Numbered from the stretch's first letter, positions 35,211 to 46,683 are shown. The stretch: DNA of 64,000 nt from Marinobacter sp. BGYM27 (GCA_025153445.1 JANZNS010000002.1:62001-126000), one strand, 5' to 3'. The notes: generated by a model not told the origin, from the letters alone. Program-made: numbers and translations.

Positions 35211-36515
35211 ATGCACATAAACGATGCCGACCTGAGTCGGTTTTCGGGCGGGGCGCTTCTAATGAATAAAACAGACGGGAGCCTGATAACCGTGGAAGAT
35301 GCAGTAGCAATGACCAGTGCAGTTGAGACGCTGTTGAGCAGCACGAATACCTTTTTCCTGTTGCTGGGCGCGATCATGGTGCTGGCGATGCACGCCGGCT
35401 TTGCGTTCCTGGAGGTGGGAACTGTTCGTCATAAAAACCAGGTGAATGCGCTGGTGAAAATCATGACGGACTTTGGCGTATCAACGCTGGCGTATTTCTT
35501 TGTTGGTTACACAGTGGCGTACCAATCCAATTTCTTTGCCAGCGCAACGGTGCTCACAGAGACAAACGGCTACGAACTGGTCAAGTTTTTCTTTTTGCTC
35601 ACGTTTGCTGCAGCCATTCCCGCGATAGTGTCGGGCGGTATCGCCGAACGTGCGCGGTTTTACCCCATGCTGGCGGCCTCTTCGCTGATCGTCGCGTTTG
35701 TGTATCCGTTTTTCGAGGGCATTGTCTGGAACGGAAACTACGGCTTTCAGGCGTGGCTTGAAGCTGTATTCGGGTTCGGTTTTCATGATTTTGCGGGCTC
35801 CGTTGTGGTTCATGCGGTCGGCGGCTGGATTGCGCTGGCGGCAGTACTGGTGCTGGGTGCGCGTCGCGGCCGTTACCGCAACGGGCGCGTGGTCGCGTTT
35901 GCGCCGTCCAATATCCCGTTTCTGGCGCTGGGTGCCTGGATTCTCACGGTTGGCTGGTTCGGTTTTAACGTGATGTCAGCACAAACGCTCGACGGCATCA
36001 GTGGTCTGGTGGCGGTCAACAGCCTCATGGCGATGGTGGGCGGTATTGTGGTGTCTATGCTTGTGGGCAGAAAGGATCCCGGGTTTATTCACAACGGGCC
36101 GCTTGCCGGTCTTGTTGCGGTGTGCGCTGGATCAGATCTGATGCATCCGATTGGTGCTCTGGTGACCGGCGGTGTCGCGGGTGCTCTGTTCGTGTACCTG
36201 TTCGAATGGGCCCAGAATCGGGTTACCCGACTGGACGATGTTCTCGGTGTTTGGCCTTTGCACGGTATTTGCGGCGTCTGGGGTGGTATTGCGGCTGGTA
36301 TTTTCGGTCAAAGCGCATTGGGCGGGCTCGGTGGTGTCAGTTTTGGTGCTCAGGTTGTGGGTTCACTGGCGGGCGTGGTGATTGCGTTTGTGGGGGGGCT
36401 GATTGTTTACGGCCTGGTCAATGCCATCAGCGCGATTCGAATGACTGAAGAAGATGAGTTTGAGGGTGCAGACCTCAGCATCCATCGCATCGCGTCAACA
36501 TCTATGGATAAGTAG
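35211..36515 (+). CDS. Ammonium transporter (Amt family)
   Basis: Inner-membrane ammonium channel of 434 residues with about eleven hydrophobic segments. Amt hallmarks include MHAGFAFLEVGTVRHKN, the twin histidines in FHDFAGSVVVHAVGG and WPLHGICGVWGG, and GWFGFNVMSA. The C-terminal cytoplasmic tail EFEGADLSIHR matches the regulatory tail of Amt proteins. The first 35 residues are poorly conserved, and the start could be ATG 35211 (weak GGAG at 11 bases), 35262 or 35310. No glnK gene is adjacent, unlike the common glnK-amtB pair. Upstream NtrC- and sigma-54-like sites suggest nitrogen control. Confidence 0.93.
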   Translation: MHINDADLSRFSGGALLMNKTDGSLITVEDAVAMTSAVETLLSSTNTFFLLLGAIMVLAMHAGFAFLEVGTVRHKNQVNALVKIMTDFGVSTLAYFFVGYTVAYQSNFFASATVLTETNGYELVKFFFLLTFAAAIPAIVSGGIAERARFYPMLAASSLIVAFVYPFFEGIVWNGNYGFQAWLEAVFGFGFHDFAGSVVVHAVGGWIALAAVLVLGARRGRYRNGRVVAFAPSNIPFLALGAWILTVGWFGFNVMSAQTLDGISGLVAVNSLMAMVGGIVVSMLVGRKDPGFIHNGPLAGLVAVCAGSDLMHPIGALVTGGVAGALFVYLFEWAQNRVTRLDDVLGVWPLHGICGVWGGIAAGIFGQSALGGLGGVSFGAQVVGSLAGVVIAFVGGLIVYGLVNAISAIRMTEEDEFEGADLSIHRIASTSMDK

Positions 36516-36551
36516 TTCGTGTTTCGGTACTGATAGATAAGGCTGCGTTGG

Positions 36552-36586
36552 AAAAGCGCCCGGGGATATCTTGGGCGCTTTTTTTA
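36552..36586 (+). terminator. Terminator after ammonium transporter
   Basis: Stem AAAAGCGCCC/GGGCGCTTTT with an 11-base loop and a seven-T tail, 37 bases after the stop. Confidence 0.92.
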
Positions 36587-36683
36587 TGGAATATTGAACA
36601 TGATTTTGATGCGGGCGCGCAGAAAATGTGCAGATGTCGCGCCTGTTGAAATATCGGATTAAACAGGTAGGGGAGCGGATTTC

Positions 36684-36727
36684 TTGACAAGCCTGATAGT
36701 CAAACGTATGTTTTAAACAAATGTTTG
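36684..36727 (+). promoter_or_regulatory. psrA promoter with two PsrA-type operators
   Basis: A near-perfect sigma-70 promoter: TTGACA (36684-36689), 17 bases, TATGTT (36707-36712). Two PsrA-like half-palindromes lie on and just after the -10: CAAAC-N4-GTTTT (36701-36714) and TAAAC-N4-GTTTG (36714-36727), each one base from the CAAAC-N4-GTTTG form of the known PsrA motif. The centres are 13 bases apart. This arrangement fits repression of psrA by its own product. Confidence 0.75.
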
Positions 36728-36751
36728 CTCAATTGTCACTGGCGTACTGTT

Positions 36752-37411
36752 ATGGCCCAATCCGATACCGTAGATCGCATTCTTGATGCGGCTGAAGAGC
36801 TTTTCGCAGAGCGGGGCTTTTCCGAGACGTCACTGCGCATGATCACAAGCAAGGCTAACGTGAACCTCGCGGCAGTCAATTACCATTTTGGCTCAAAGAA
36901 CGCGTTGATTCACGCAGTGTTTGCTCGCTTCCTGACGCCTTTTTCAGCAACGCTCGAGAAAGCCTTTGATGAACTTGAGCTCAAGTGTGCCGGTAAACCT
37001 GCGACACTGGATCAGACGTTGTGGGCGCTGACCGAGAGTGCGGTGCGTATGCCGCATCGTAATGAAAAGGGCATTTCCATTTTCATGCGTCTGCTCGGTC
37101 TTGCCTATACCCAGTCACAAGGGCATTTGCGCAAGTTTCTGGAGCAGGAATACAGCGAGCCATTTGGCCGTTTTATGCGCTTGCTTAAAGATGCCTCACC
37201 CCACATGACGGCAGTGGATCGATACTGGCGCATTCAGTTCATGCTGGGAGCGACCGCGTTTACGATGTCCAGTAGTGACGCCCTGAGAGAAATACTCGAA
37301 AACAAGTTGGGTGTGGATACCACTGTTCAGGAAATTGCGGCACGTCTGGTACCGTTCCTGGCAGCGGGGCTTCAGGCACCTGATCCTGTTGCCATGTCCC
37401 GGACGGCCTGA
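36752..37411 (+). CDS. psrA: PsrA, TetR-family fatty-acid-responsive regulator
   Basis: A 219-residue TetR-type repressor/activator. The N-terminus MAQSDTVDRILDAAEELFAE with ERGFSETSLRMITSKANV and NLAAVNYHFGSKNALIHAVF is nearly that of Pseudomonas PsrA, and the SIFMRLLGLAYTQSQGHLR and WRIQFMLGATAFTMS parts of the ligand domain also agree. PsrA senses long-chain fatty acids and controls beta-oxidation genes and, in Pseudomonas, rpoS. The ATG at 36752 fits the family start; the frame extends 9 codons upstream into the operator. The fused fatty acyl-CoA reductase at 6.5 kb is a plausible but untested target; I see no PsrA box there. Confidence 0.9.
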   Translation: MAQSDTVDRILDAAEELFAERGFSETSLRMITSKANVNLAAVNYHFGSKNALIHAVFARFLTPFSATLEKAFDELELKCAGKPATLDQTLWALTESAVRMPHRNEKGISIFMRLLGLAYTQSQGHLRKFLEQEYSEPFGRFMRLLKDASPHMTAVDRYWRIQFMLGATAFTMSSSDALREILENKLGVDTTVQEIAARLVPFLAAGLQAPDPVAMSRTA

Positions 37412-37594
37412 GCTGTCCAGCGCTTGCCCTCGCCGTGGTTAACGGCCGGCCACCGATAACCCTTATGTAACCCCGGGATTTTCCCCGGGACGACCCCTGC
37501 TTCTGTGTTTGCCTGCCTGTTGTTGACTCGGGTAATCTGTGCCCCGCTAACGTATGATTGGCGGTCTTTGCAGATACCGCCCGGGGTTTCCCAA

Positions 37595-38083
37595 GTGCTA
37601 CCAACGGAACATATAGACATCAGTCTCGATCGCCAGCAGTTGATTGCTTATGCTGCTGATGGTTCGGAAACGACGTTTGCCATATCAACAGCGCTTAATG
37701 GCGCGGGCGAACAGAACGGGTCGGGCTGCACGCCACTGGGGCGTCATTACATCCGCGCCAGAATTGGCGAAGGTGAGATGCCCGGGGCGGTCTTTATCGG
37801 CCGTCGTCCAACGGGCGAGATCTACACTCCGGAACTGGGTAAGTCCTCCCCGAACAGGGACTGGATTCTGTCTCGCATTCTCTGGCTCTGTGGTTTGGAG
37901 CCGGGTGTAAACCGCGGCGGGGATGTGGATTCAATGCGACGTTATATCTACATTCACGGGACGCCGGATTCGGAGCCAATGGGTGTGCCGCTGTCCCACG
38001 GATGCATCCGGATGCGCATGGATGAGGTGATTGTTCTCTTTGATAGTGTGGGAACGGGCGTCTCCGTAGACATCAATCGATAG
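37595..38083 (+). CDS. L,D-transpeptidase (YkuD family)
   Basis: A YkuD-domain enzyme of about 162 residues that would form L,D cross-links in peptidoglycan or attach proteins to it. The catalytic motif is complete: HGTPDSEPMGVP then SHGCIRMRMDEV, with the nucleophilic Cys. PLGRHYIRARIG and VFIGRRPTGEIY precede it. The open frame starts at 37505 (GTG), but the extra 30 residues do not form a proper signal peptide. I prefer the GTG at 37595 (VLPTEHIDISLDRQQL), which gives the usual short form with no signal sequence. Export is therefore unclear. Confidence 0.85.
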   Translation: MLPTEHIDISLDRQQLIAYAADGSETTFAISTALNGAGEQNGSGCTPLGRHYIRARIGEGEMPGAVFIGRRPTGEIYTPELGKSSPNRDWILSRILWLCGLEPGVNRGGDVDSMRRYIYIHGTPDSEPMGVPLSHGCIRMRMDEVIVLFDSVGTGVSVDINR

Positions 38084-38205
38084 AAATACCCCCGGTTAGC
38101 AGAGGGTTCAATTCGGCGAGATGCCGATTTGCAGGTCCAATTCTTTAGATGCCATGTGCCATCGCTTGTGGCGAGTTAAACAGTCGTTGTTTCAGGAGAA
38201 ATGGT

Positions 38206-40319
<2,114 letters not shown>

Positions 40320-40349
40320 AGGCCTGCACTTGCGATGCAGGTGTAGGAA

Positions 40350-41081
40350 TCAGTTGCTTTTGAGTGGCTGAAAGTAAACCAGCAAACCGATTGTCGGGGA
40401 GTCCAGATAATGGATCTCGCCGCTGCGCATGCGACGGGTTTCGTGTAACCAGGTCAGCAGCTGGGCCTTGTCGCTCGCCGTTGCCGTTGTTAGCGGAGCA
40501 TCTGCAGCGCCAGTCTGGGCGGCCATGTACGGGCTGTTGCTCGCGTCGCTGCCTGTTTGGTTGGTATCTGCAGGCGGCTTGGACGCGGTGGCCGCTTGCC
40601 AGTTGTTCAGGTGTGCGGTGACGTGCAGGTAGCGCAACCGGTCGACATTGATATAGCCCTCTATCTGGCGCTTGTCGCTGCCCGGTATCAGATCGCCTAC
40701 CGAAACGCGTAAAGGCTGGCCCTTGTAGTTGGGGGGGAATGACTGAACCCAGCCCTTCGCCATCAATACCTTGAAGCGACCGCTATTTTCCAGTCGAGCA
40801 GCCGAGCTCCGCAGGTACAGACCGCTACGGGGGACCAGTTGCATGCTGGTATTGGCTTGGCCGTTACCGTCCACAACCCACAGCATCTTGTCTGCATTTA
40901 CCGGAGATTCGGGTTGGCGGGTTTCCATTTGCTCATCAATGCCCGAATCCGCAGCGAGACGCTCGAACAATACAAACTCGGCACGGTATAAGTCGGCTGC
41001 CCAGGCCTGAGGGGCGGCGGCGCTGAATGAAATGCCCAGAACAGCCAGGGCCAACCATCGATTCCACACTTTATTTAACAC
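40350..41081 (-). CDS. csiV: CsiV-like periplasmic protein
   Basis: A 243-residue exported protein with a signal peptide (cleavage likely after QAWA near 28-29). The mature start DLYRAEFVLFER and the ending PTIGLLVYFQPLK are typical of the CsiV family; in Vibrio, CsiV binds peptidoglycan and is needed for cell shape under D-amino acid stress. The middle (about 165-200) is a low-complexity Ala/Thr/Asn linker. It lies directly downstream of mfd on the same strand (61-base gap), as in Vibrio and Pseudomonas. Confidence 0.85.
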   Translation of the reverse strand: MLNKVWNRWLALAVLGISFSAAAPQAWAADLYRAEFVLFERLAADSGIDEQMETRQPESPVNADKMLWVVDGNGQANTSMQLVPRSGLYLRSSAARLENSGRFKVLMAKGWVQSFPPNYKGQPLRVSVGDLIPGSDKRQIEGYINVDRLRYLHVTAHLNNWQAATASKPPADTNQTGSDASNSPYMAAQTGAADAPLTTATASDKAQLLTWLHETRRMRSGEIHYLDSPTIGLLVYFQPLKSN

Positions 41082-41142
41082 TCTGTACTCCCGTTTGTAG
41101 GCCTGCGTAGCGGGCCAAAGGCGGCATTCAGATGGCCTTCAC

Positions 41143-44100
41143 TCAAGCGGACTTTTTCTGCTCCAGTTCGCTCAGCATGTCGGCAACGCCGGCCAGTTTA
41201 CCATCGGTCGTGGTGTCCTTCAGCTTGAAGCGGAAGGTATTTGCACCCTCGAGTTTATAGGATTGGGGCGCTTGCTGAACTTTCTGGACAAGAATTAACG
41301 GGTCAACGGATGTGGTATTGCCGAATTCCAGTCGCCCCCATTCATTGCCGGCATCGATTTTCTGGATACCCAACAGATCAGCGCGAATGCGTAACTGCGT
41401 TTGCCTGATGAGGTTTTTGGCCTGATCAGGCAGCAGACCGAAGCGGTCGATCATCTCGACCTGGAGTTCTTTCAGTTCATCCTGATTTTTGGCGCTCGCA
41501 ATGCGCTTGTACAGCATCAGGCGATTGTGGACGTCCGGCAGATAATCGTCCGGAATCAGCGCGGGAATGCGCAGGTTGATCTCGGTGCCGTGACTCAACG
41601 GCAGTTCAGCGTTGGGTGTGCGGCCATCGCGGATGGCTTTGACCGCTTCGTCCAGTAGATCCATGTAGAGGGTAAAGCCGATACTCTCAATCTGGCCGCT
41701 TTGCTCTTCACCGAGCAATTCACCGGCGCCGCGAATTTCCATGTCCTGGGTGGCCAGCATAAAGCCGGCACCCAGATCCTGCGCGCCCGAAATGGCTTCC
41801 AGCCGCTTCTCGGCATCCTTGCTAATGCTTTTGGGTGGCGGAGTCAGCAGATAGGCATATGCCTGATGGTGAGAGCGGCCGACACGGCCTCGCAGCTGGT
41901 GTAGTTGGGCGAGGCCGAACTTGTCCGCCCGTTCGATAATAATGGTATTGGCGCTCGGGATGTCGATGCCGGTCTCGATGATGGTGGAGCACACCAATAC
42001 ATTGAAGCGTTTGTGGTAGAAGTCCGACATGATCTGTTCCAGCTCACGTTCGCGCATTTGACCGTGCGCTACACCTACCCGTGCTTCCGGGATGAGCTCC
42101 CGCAGATCTGCCGCAGCTTTTTCAATAGAGCTGACCTCGTTGTGCAGGAAGTACACCTGACCGCCCCGCAGAATCTCACGCAGGACCGCTTCCTTCACCA
42201 TCGCGTCCTCTCGCTGACGGACAAAGGTCTTGACCGAGAGCCGGCGAGCCGGCGGGGTGGCGATAATCGACAGGTCACGCAGATGCCCCATTGCCATGTT
42301 GAGCGTTCGGGGGATGGGGGTGGCCGTCAGCGTCAGCATATCGACCTCGGCCCGCAAGGCCTTTAGCTTTTCCTTTTGCTGGACGCCAAACCGGTGTTCC
42401 TCATCAATGATGACCAGCCCCAGGTTCTTGAACCGGACATCGCTCTGAATCAGTTTGTGAGTGCCAATCACGATATCGGCCTTTCCGGCGTTCGCGTTTT
42501 CGAGTGTTTGGCTGGTTTGCTTGCTGCTTCTGAAGCGACTCAGCAACTCGACGTTAACGGCGGTATCAGCAAAGCGGTCCCGGAAGGATTCATAATGTTG
42601 CTGGGCTAGCAGGGTTGTAGGGACCAGCACGGCAACCTGCTTGCCGGAAAAAGTCGCGATAAACGCAGCCCGCATGGCGACTTCGGTTTTGCCGAAGCCC
42701 ACGTCGCCACACACCAGTCGGTCCATCGGTTGTTCGCTGGTCATGTCCTCGAGGACCGCTTCAATGGCGACCTGTTGATCCGGCGTTTCCTCGAAAGGGA
42801 AACCAGCGGAGAATGCGCGGTAGGCCTCGCCGGGATGTTCAAACACAAACCCTTTGCGGGCTTCCCTGCGTGCGTATACGTCGAGCAGTTCTGCTGCGGT
42901 GTCGCGGATTTTCTCTAGCGCTTTCTGCTTCGCCTGGCTCCAGCGATCGGTGCCCAACTTGTGCAGCGGCGCCAGCTCATTGTCGGTACCTGCATAACGA
43001 GAGATCAGGTGGAGGCTGGCAACCGGGACGTATAGCTTTGCATTGTTGGCGTATTCGAGAGTCAGAAACTCCTCGGCATTGTCGTTATCAACGGCAATGG
43101 TCTGGAGGCCCTGATAGCGCCCGACACCGTGATCGATGTGAACCACTGGCGAGCCAATACGCAGTTCGGAAAGATCACGGTAGCCGGCGTCATTGAGTTC
43201 GGTAGGCTTCTCCCTTCGACGCTGCTGCAGCACCCGCTCGCCGTAGAGCTCTGTTTCGGTGATCAGCGCGATCCGGTGCGCGTTCATCTGAAGCCCGGCT
43301 TCCAGCGGTGCCACAGTAATCGCCAGAGGGGTGTCGCTCGCCACAAACGCTTCCCAGCTTTCCGTTGGCGTCGGCCGGACACCGAACTCGGTCAGATTAT
43401 CAATCAGCGCCTCGCGCCGGCCTGCGGACTCGACGCACAGCAATATCCGGCCGCCGAAGTCCGAGACAAACGCTTTCAGGCGTCTTGCCGGATCGCTGGC
43501 TTTACCGTCAATGGCAATTGCGGGCAGTGGCTGGGTATCGCACGTTGTTTCTCGCGCTCCGGCGTCGACCGGATCGGCGTGAACGGTTACCCGCGGAAAC
43601 TGCTTGATCTGGCCGAAGCACTCTTCCTTCGCCATAAACAACAGGCGCGGCTCCAGGATGGGGCGCATCAGGTCGTGGCGTCGATCCTCGTAACGCAGCT
43701 CGGCTTCCTCGCGAGCGTGATCAATGGCATCTTCCAGGCCCGCGGAGGTGAAGACGCGGGTCTGTGCAGGGAGGTAGTCAAACAGGGTCGCTGTATCATC
43801 GAAAAACAGCGGCAGGTAATACTCAATGCCCGGTGGTGTGATTCCCTGGCTGACATCCCGGTAGATAGGGGCATCCTTGTCGGCCCGAGGGAAGTGCTCG
43901 AACCAGCGGTTACGAAAGGCTGAACGCGCTTCTTTATGCCAGGGGAATTCGTTGGCAGGCAGGAGTTCGATCCGCTCAATACGATCAATCGAGCGCTGGG
44001 ATTCGGGATCGAAAGTTCTCAGTGTCTCGATTTCATTGTCAAACAGGTCGATGCGATAGGGCAGAGTGGCGCCCATCGGGAAGATATCGAGAATCGCCCC

Positions 44101-44655
44101 GCGCACGGCGTACTCGCCATGCTCATAGACGTTCTCGGCATGGCGATAACCGGCGGATTCCAGCTGGTGGCGCCAGGTTGCAATGTCCAGGGTTTGACCG
44201 ATTTCCAGTAGCAGCGTATTGCCTTGCAGGAACGATGGTGGTGCCAGGCGGTGCAACAGAGTTCTGGCGGGCACGACGAGCAGGCCGCGTTGCGTGCGTG
44301 GTAGCCGATGAAGTGTCCTGATGCGTCGGGAAATAATGTCCTGGTGGGGCGAGAACATATCGTACGGCAGGGTTTCCCAGTCCGGCAGCGACAGCAGTTC
44401 CAGCCCCTGCGAAGCGGTCGCTGCCAGATCGTCGTCCGATGGCAGGCCGAGAAAGAAGCGCAGCGCCTGTTCCAGGCGGATCGCTTCATCCGTGGAGGTG
44501 GTGATAATCAGGGTCAGGCCGGCGTGTGTCTGCGCGGCTTCACAGATCGCCAACGCCTGGCTGCTGCCATGCAGGCCACTCCAGATGTTGTGGTCTGAAG
44601 GGCGTTCGGGCATTGCCGGAGCGATAAGGAAGCGGTCTGCAGCGGCCTGGGTCAT
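41143..44655 (-). CDS. mfd: Transcription-repair coupling factor Mfd
   Basis: An ATP-dependent translocase that removes RNA polymerase stalled at lesions and recruits UvrA. At 1170 residues it is full length. Order seen: UvrB-like N-terminal part (SLPDWETLPYD, RGAILDIFPMG), the RNA polymerase-interacting region (SPVVHIDHGVGRYQG, near 500), the SF2 motor with Walker A CGDVGFGKTEVAMRAAF near 650 and DEEHRFGV near 750, the TRG region LRGRVGRSHHQAYAYL, and the C-terminal regulatory domain. The ribosome site is weak (AGGAT 12 bases before ATG). It is divergent from gap. Confidence 0.97.
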   Translation of the reverse strand: MTQAAADRFLIAPAMPERPSDHNIWSGLHGSSQALAICEAAQTHAGLTLIITTSTDEAIRLEQALRFFLGLPSDDDLAATASQGLELLSLPDWETLPYDMFSPHQDIISRRIRTLHRLPRTQRGLLVVPARTLLHRLAPPSFLQGNTLLLEIGQTLDIATWRHQLESAGYRHAENVYEHGEYAVRGAILDIFPMGATLPYRIDLFDNEIETLRTFDPESQRSIDRIERIELLPANEFPWHKEARSAFRNRWFEHFPRADKDAPIYRDVSQGITPPGIEYYLPLFFDDTATLFDYLPAQTRVFTSAGLEDAIDHAREEAELRYEDRRHDLMRPILEPRLLFMAKEECFGQIKQFPRVTVHADPVDAGARETTCDTQPLPAIAIDGKASDPARRLKAFVSDFGGRILLCVESAGRREALIDNLTEFGVRPTPTESWEAFVASDTPLAITVAPLEAGLQMNAHRIALITETELYGERVLQQRRREKPTELNDAGYRDLSELRIGSPVVHIDHGVGRYQGLQTIAVDNDNAEEFLTLEYANNAKLYVPVASLHLISRYAGTDNELAPLHKLGTDRWSQAKQKALEKIRDTAAELLDVYARREARKGFVFEHPGEAYRAFSAGFPFEETPDQQVAIEAVLEDMTSEQPMDRLVCGDVGFGKTEVAMRAAFIATFSGKQVAVLVPTTLLAQQHYESFRDRFADTAVNVELLSRFRSSKQTSQTLENANAGKADIVIGTHKLIQSDVRFKNLGLVIIDEEHRFGVQQKEKLKALRAEVDMLTLTATPIPRTLNMAMGHLRDLSIIATPPARRLSVKTFVRQREDAMVKEAVLREILRGGQVYFLHNEVSSIEKAAADLRELIPEARVGVAHGQMRERELEQIMSDFYHKRFNVLVCSTIIETGIDIPSANTIIIERADKFGLAQLHQLRGRVGRSHHQAYAYLLTPPPKSISKDAEKRLEAISGAQDLGAGFMLATQDMEIRGAGELLGEEQSGQIESIGFTLYMDLLDEAVKAIRDGRTPNAELPLSHGTEINLRIPALIPDDYLPDVHNRLMLYKRIASAKNQDELKELQVEMIDRFGLLPDQAKNLIRQTQLRIRADLLGIQKIDAGNEWGRLEFGNTTSVDPLILVQKVQQAPQSYKLEGANTFRFKLKDTTTDGKLAGVADMLSELEQKKSA

Positions 44656-44910
44656 GACGTATACGCAATCCTGAGTCGATTAAGTGTGCCGGCTTTCACG
44701 TCCCGCGGGGCGGTGTGCCGACTGGCTTCGTTAAGCTAAATGGTCGGTCATTCTAACGGTCGTGTTATGCGCTGTCATGACGCGTTCACGTTAAGTCCAC
44801 GCAATGGGCTTGTTCCGGCGTTTTTTAAATTGGATAATAAGCGCCCATTTTATCGGGGCGGCCGAGTATCTGGCGTCCGCCAATCCAGAGCTAACTTTAG
44901 AGGTTTACGC

Positions 44911-46383
44911 GTGAGTCACGAACAGATGAACGAGCACCTGTCCGACTGGACCAAGCGAGAATCAATTGCCGAGGCAATGATTCCCCTGATCGGCCGCCTG
45001 TACCGGAAGAACAACGTGGTTACTTCAGTGTACGGCCGGGCGATCATTAACCAGTCTGTGATCGGTATCCTCCGCGCTCACCGGTTTGTGCGCCAGGTCG
45101 AGAACAGTGAATTGTCAGTGTGCGATACATTGCCGCTGCTGGAGGCGTTGGACCGGTTGGATCTGGGGCGCGCTCATATCGACATCGGCAAGCTGACCGT
45201 CCGTTTCATGGAGCAGGGTGGCGACCGCACTGTCGAGCAATTCCTGCGTGATGAAATCCCTGATGTGATTGGCAAGCATTCTGAAGAATCTCAGGAAGAC
45301 GCAGAAAACGGCACCAAGGATATCGTGCTTTACGGTTTTGGTCGTATCGGCCGCTTGCTGGCGCGTATCCTGGTTGAGAAAGCCGGCGGCGGAAACAACC
45401 TGCGCCTGCGTGCCATCGTTGTGCGCCAGGGTGGCGCTGACAATGATCTGGAAAAGCGTGCCAGTTTGCTGCGTCGCGATTCCGTTCATGGTCCTTTCAA
45501 CGGTTCCATCACGGTTGACGAGGAAAACTGCGCTCTGATTGCCAATGGTAACTTTATCAAGGTGATCTACTCCGATGGGCCGGACAAGGTTAACTACAAC
45601 GATTACGGCATCAACAATGCGATCGTGATCGACAACACGGGTAAGTGGCGTGACGAAGAGGGTCTTGGCCTTCATCTGAAGTCCAAAGGTGTGTCACGGG
45701 TTCTGTTGACGGCGCCGGGCAAGGGCAATATCAAGAACATCGTTTACGGGATCAACAACGGTGAAATCACCAATGACGACCGTATCCTGTCAGCGGCCTC
45801 TTGTACGACTAATGCTATCACCCCAGTGTTGAAAGCTATCCATGATGAATTCAGCATTATCGACGGTCACGTAGAGACCGTTCACTCCTACACCAATGAC
45901 CAGAACCTGATCGACAACTACCACAAGGGGCAGCGTCGCGGACGCAGCGCGCCACTGAACATGGTAATTACCGAGACAGGTGCTGCGAAAGCCGTCGCCA
46001 AAGCGCTGCCTGAACTGAAGGGTAAGTTGAGCGGTAACGCGATTCGAGTTCCGACGCCGAACGTCTCCATGGCAATCCTGAACCTGAACCTGGAAAAGGA
46101 TGTCAATGTCGAGGCTGTTAACGATTACCTGCGCGAGATGGCGCTGCACTCCGAGTTGCAGAAGCAGATCGATTTCGTGAACTCACCGGAGGTGGTGTCT
46201 ACCGACTTCGTGGGCTCCCGACATGCTGGCATCGTTGATGCGCAGGCGACGATCGCAAACGGCAAGCGCCTGATCCTCTATGTTTGGTATGACAACGAAG
46301 CGGGATACAGTGCGCAGGTTATTCGCGTGGTCAATCAGATGGCTGGCGTGAACTACCCGATCTATCCGGCACGAGTTCGCTAA
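44911..46383 (+). CDS. gap: Glyceraldehyde-3-phosphate dehydrogenase, long form
   Basis: Oxidises glyceraldehyde-3-phosphate to 1,3-bisphosphoglycerate. Residues 1-135 are an extra N-terminal domain (SDWTKRESIAEAMIPLIGRL and on) found in this long Pseudomonas-type class; the GAPDH core begins at VLYGFGRIGRLL near 140. The catalytic cysteine is C298 in SAASCTTNAITP. I chose the GTG at 44911 (AGAGG 7 bases before) over an internal ATG (44926) or the longer open frame back to 44740, whose translation has no family resemblance. The function of the N-terminal domain is not known to me. A strong terminator follows. Confidence 0.93.
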   Translation: MSHEQMNEHLSDWTKRESIAEAMIPLIGRLYRKNNVVTSVYGRAIINQSVIGILRAHRFVRQVENSELSVCDTLPLLEALDRLDLGRAHIDIGKLTVRFMEQGGDRTVEQFLRDEIPDVIGKHSEESQEDAENGTKDIVLYGFGRIGRLLARILVEKAGGGNNLRLRAIVVRQGGADNDLEKRASLLRRDSVHGPFNGSITVDEENCALIANGNFIKVIYSDGPDKVNYNDYGINNAIVIDNTGKWRDEEGLGLHLKSKGVSRVLLTAPGKGNIKNIVYGINNGEITNDDRILSAASCTTNAITPVLKAIHDEFSIIDGHVETVHSYTNDQNLIDNYHKGQRRGRSAPLNMVITETGAAKAVAKALPELKGKLSGNAIRVPTPNVSMAILNLNLEKDVNVEAVNDYLREMALHSELQKQIDFVNSPEVVSTDFVGSRHAGIVDAQATIANGKRLILYVWYDNEAGYSAQVIRVVNQMAGVNYPIYPARVR

Positions 46384-46420
46384 AATACCGACCTGGGCCG
46401 TGCTCCGGTCTGGTCGATTC

Positions 46421-46464
46421 AAAAAACGCCCCGCTGGCCTGAGTGCTTGCGGGGCGTTTTTTTT
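46421..46464 (+). terminator. Terminator after gap
   Basis: A 14-bp perfect stem (AAAAAACGCCCCGC and complement) with a 14-base loop and an eight-T tail, 38 bases after the stop. Confidence 0.95.
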
Positions 46465-46532
46465 GGTGTTTTCGAAGGATAGCCGCTATCGTCATGCTCA
46501 GGCGTCTACGCATAAAGTATCCGTTGTGCTGG

Positions 46533-46561
46533 TGGAAATAAAACGCCTGACTCTCTATAAT
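46533..46561 (+). promoter_or_regulatory. Putative sigma-70 promoter for the nqr operon
   Basis: TGGAAA (46533-46538), 17 bases, TATAAT (46556-46561). The -10 is perfect and the -35 matches 4 of 6. It would give a leader of about 170 bases before nqrA. The rest of the 357-base gap after gap holds the gap terminator and no gene I can support. Confidence 0.55.
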
Positions 46562-46683
46562 TGGCGCGATTTTAGGTGCGTCTGATTGCCAATATTTTAA
46601 CTTGCCATTACGTCCGGATTTCCATCAGTTGCCTGATAACGCCGGTCTTGAGGTTATTTTCTTTTGATTTCGGTAATGGTTGA

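Noticed and set aside
37505-37594. Longer N-terminus of the L,D-transpeptidase as a signal peptide
   Set aside because: The hydrophobic run is short and followed by no cleavage site, and the known short form starts near the GTG at 37595.
43129-43923. 264-codon plus-strand frame opposite mfd
   Set aside because: Antisense shadow of mfd; composition is not protein-like and no start signal is seen.
44740-44910. Upstream extension of the gap reading frame
   Set aside because: The extra residues look non-coding, and a GTG with AGAGG at 7 bases fits the family N-terminus.
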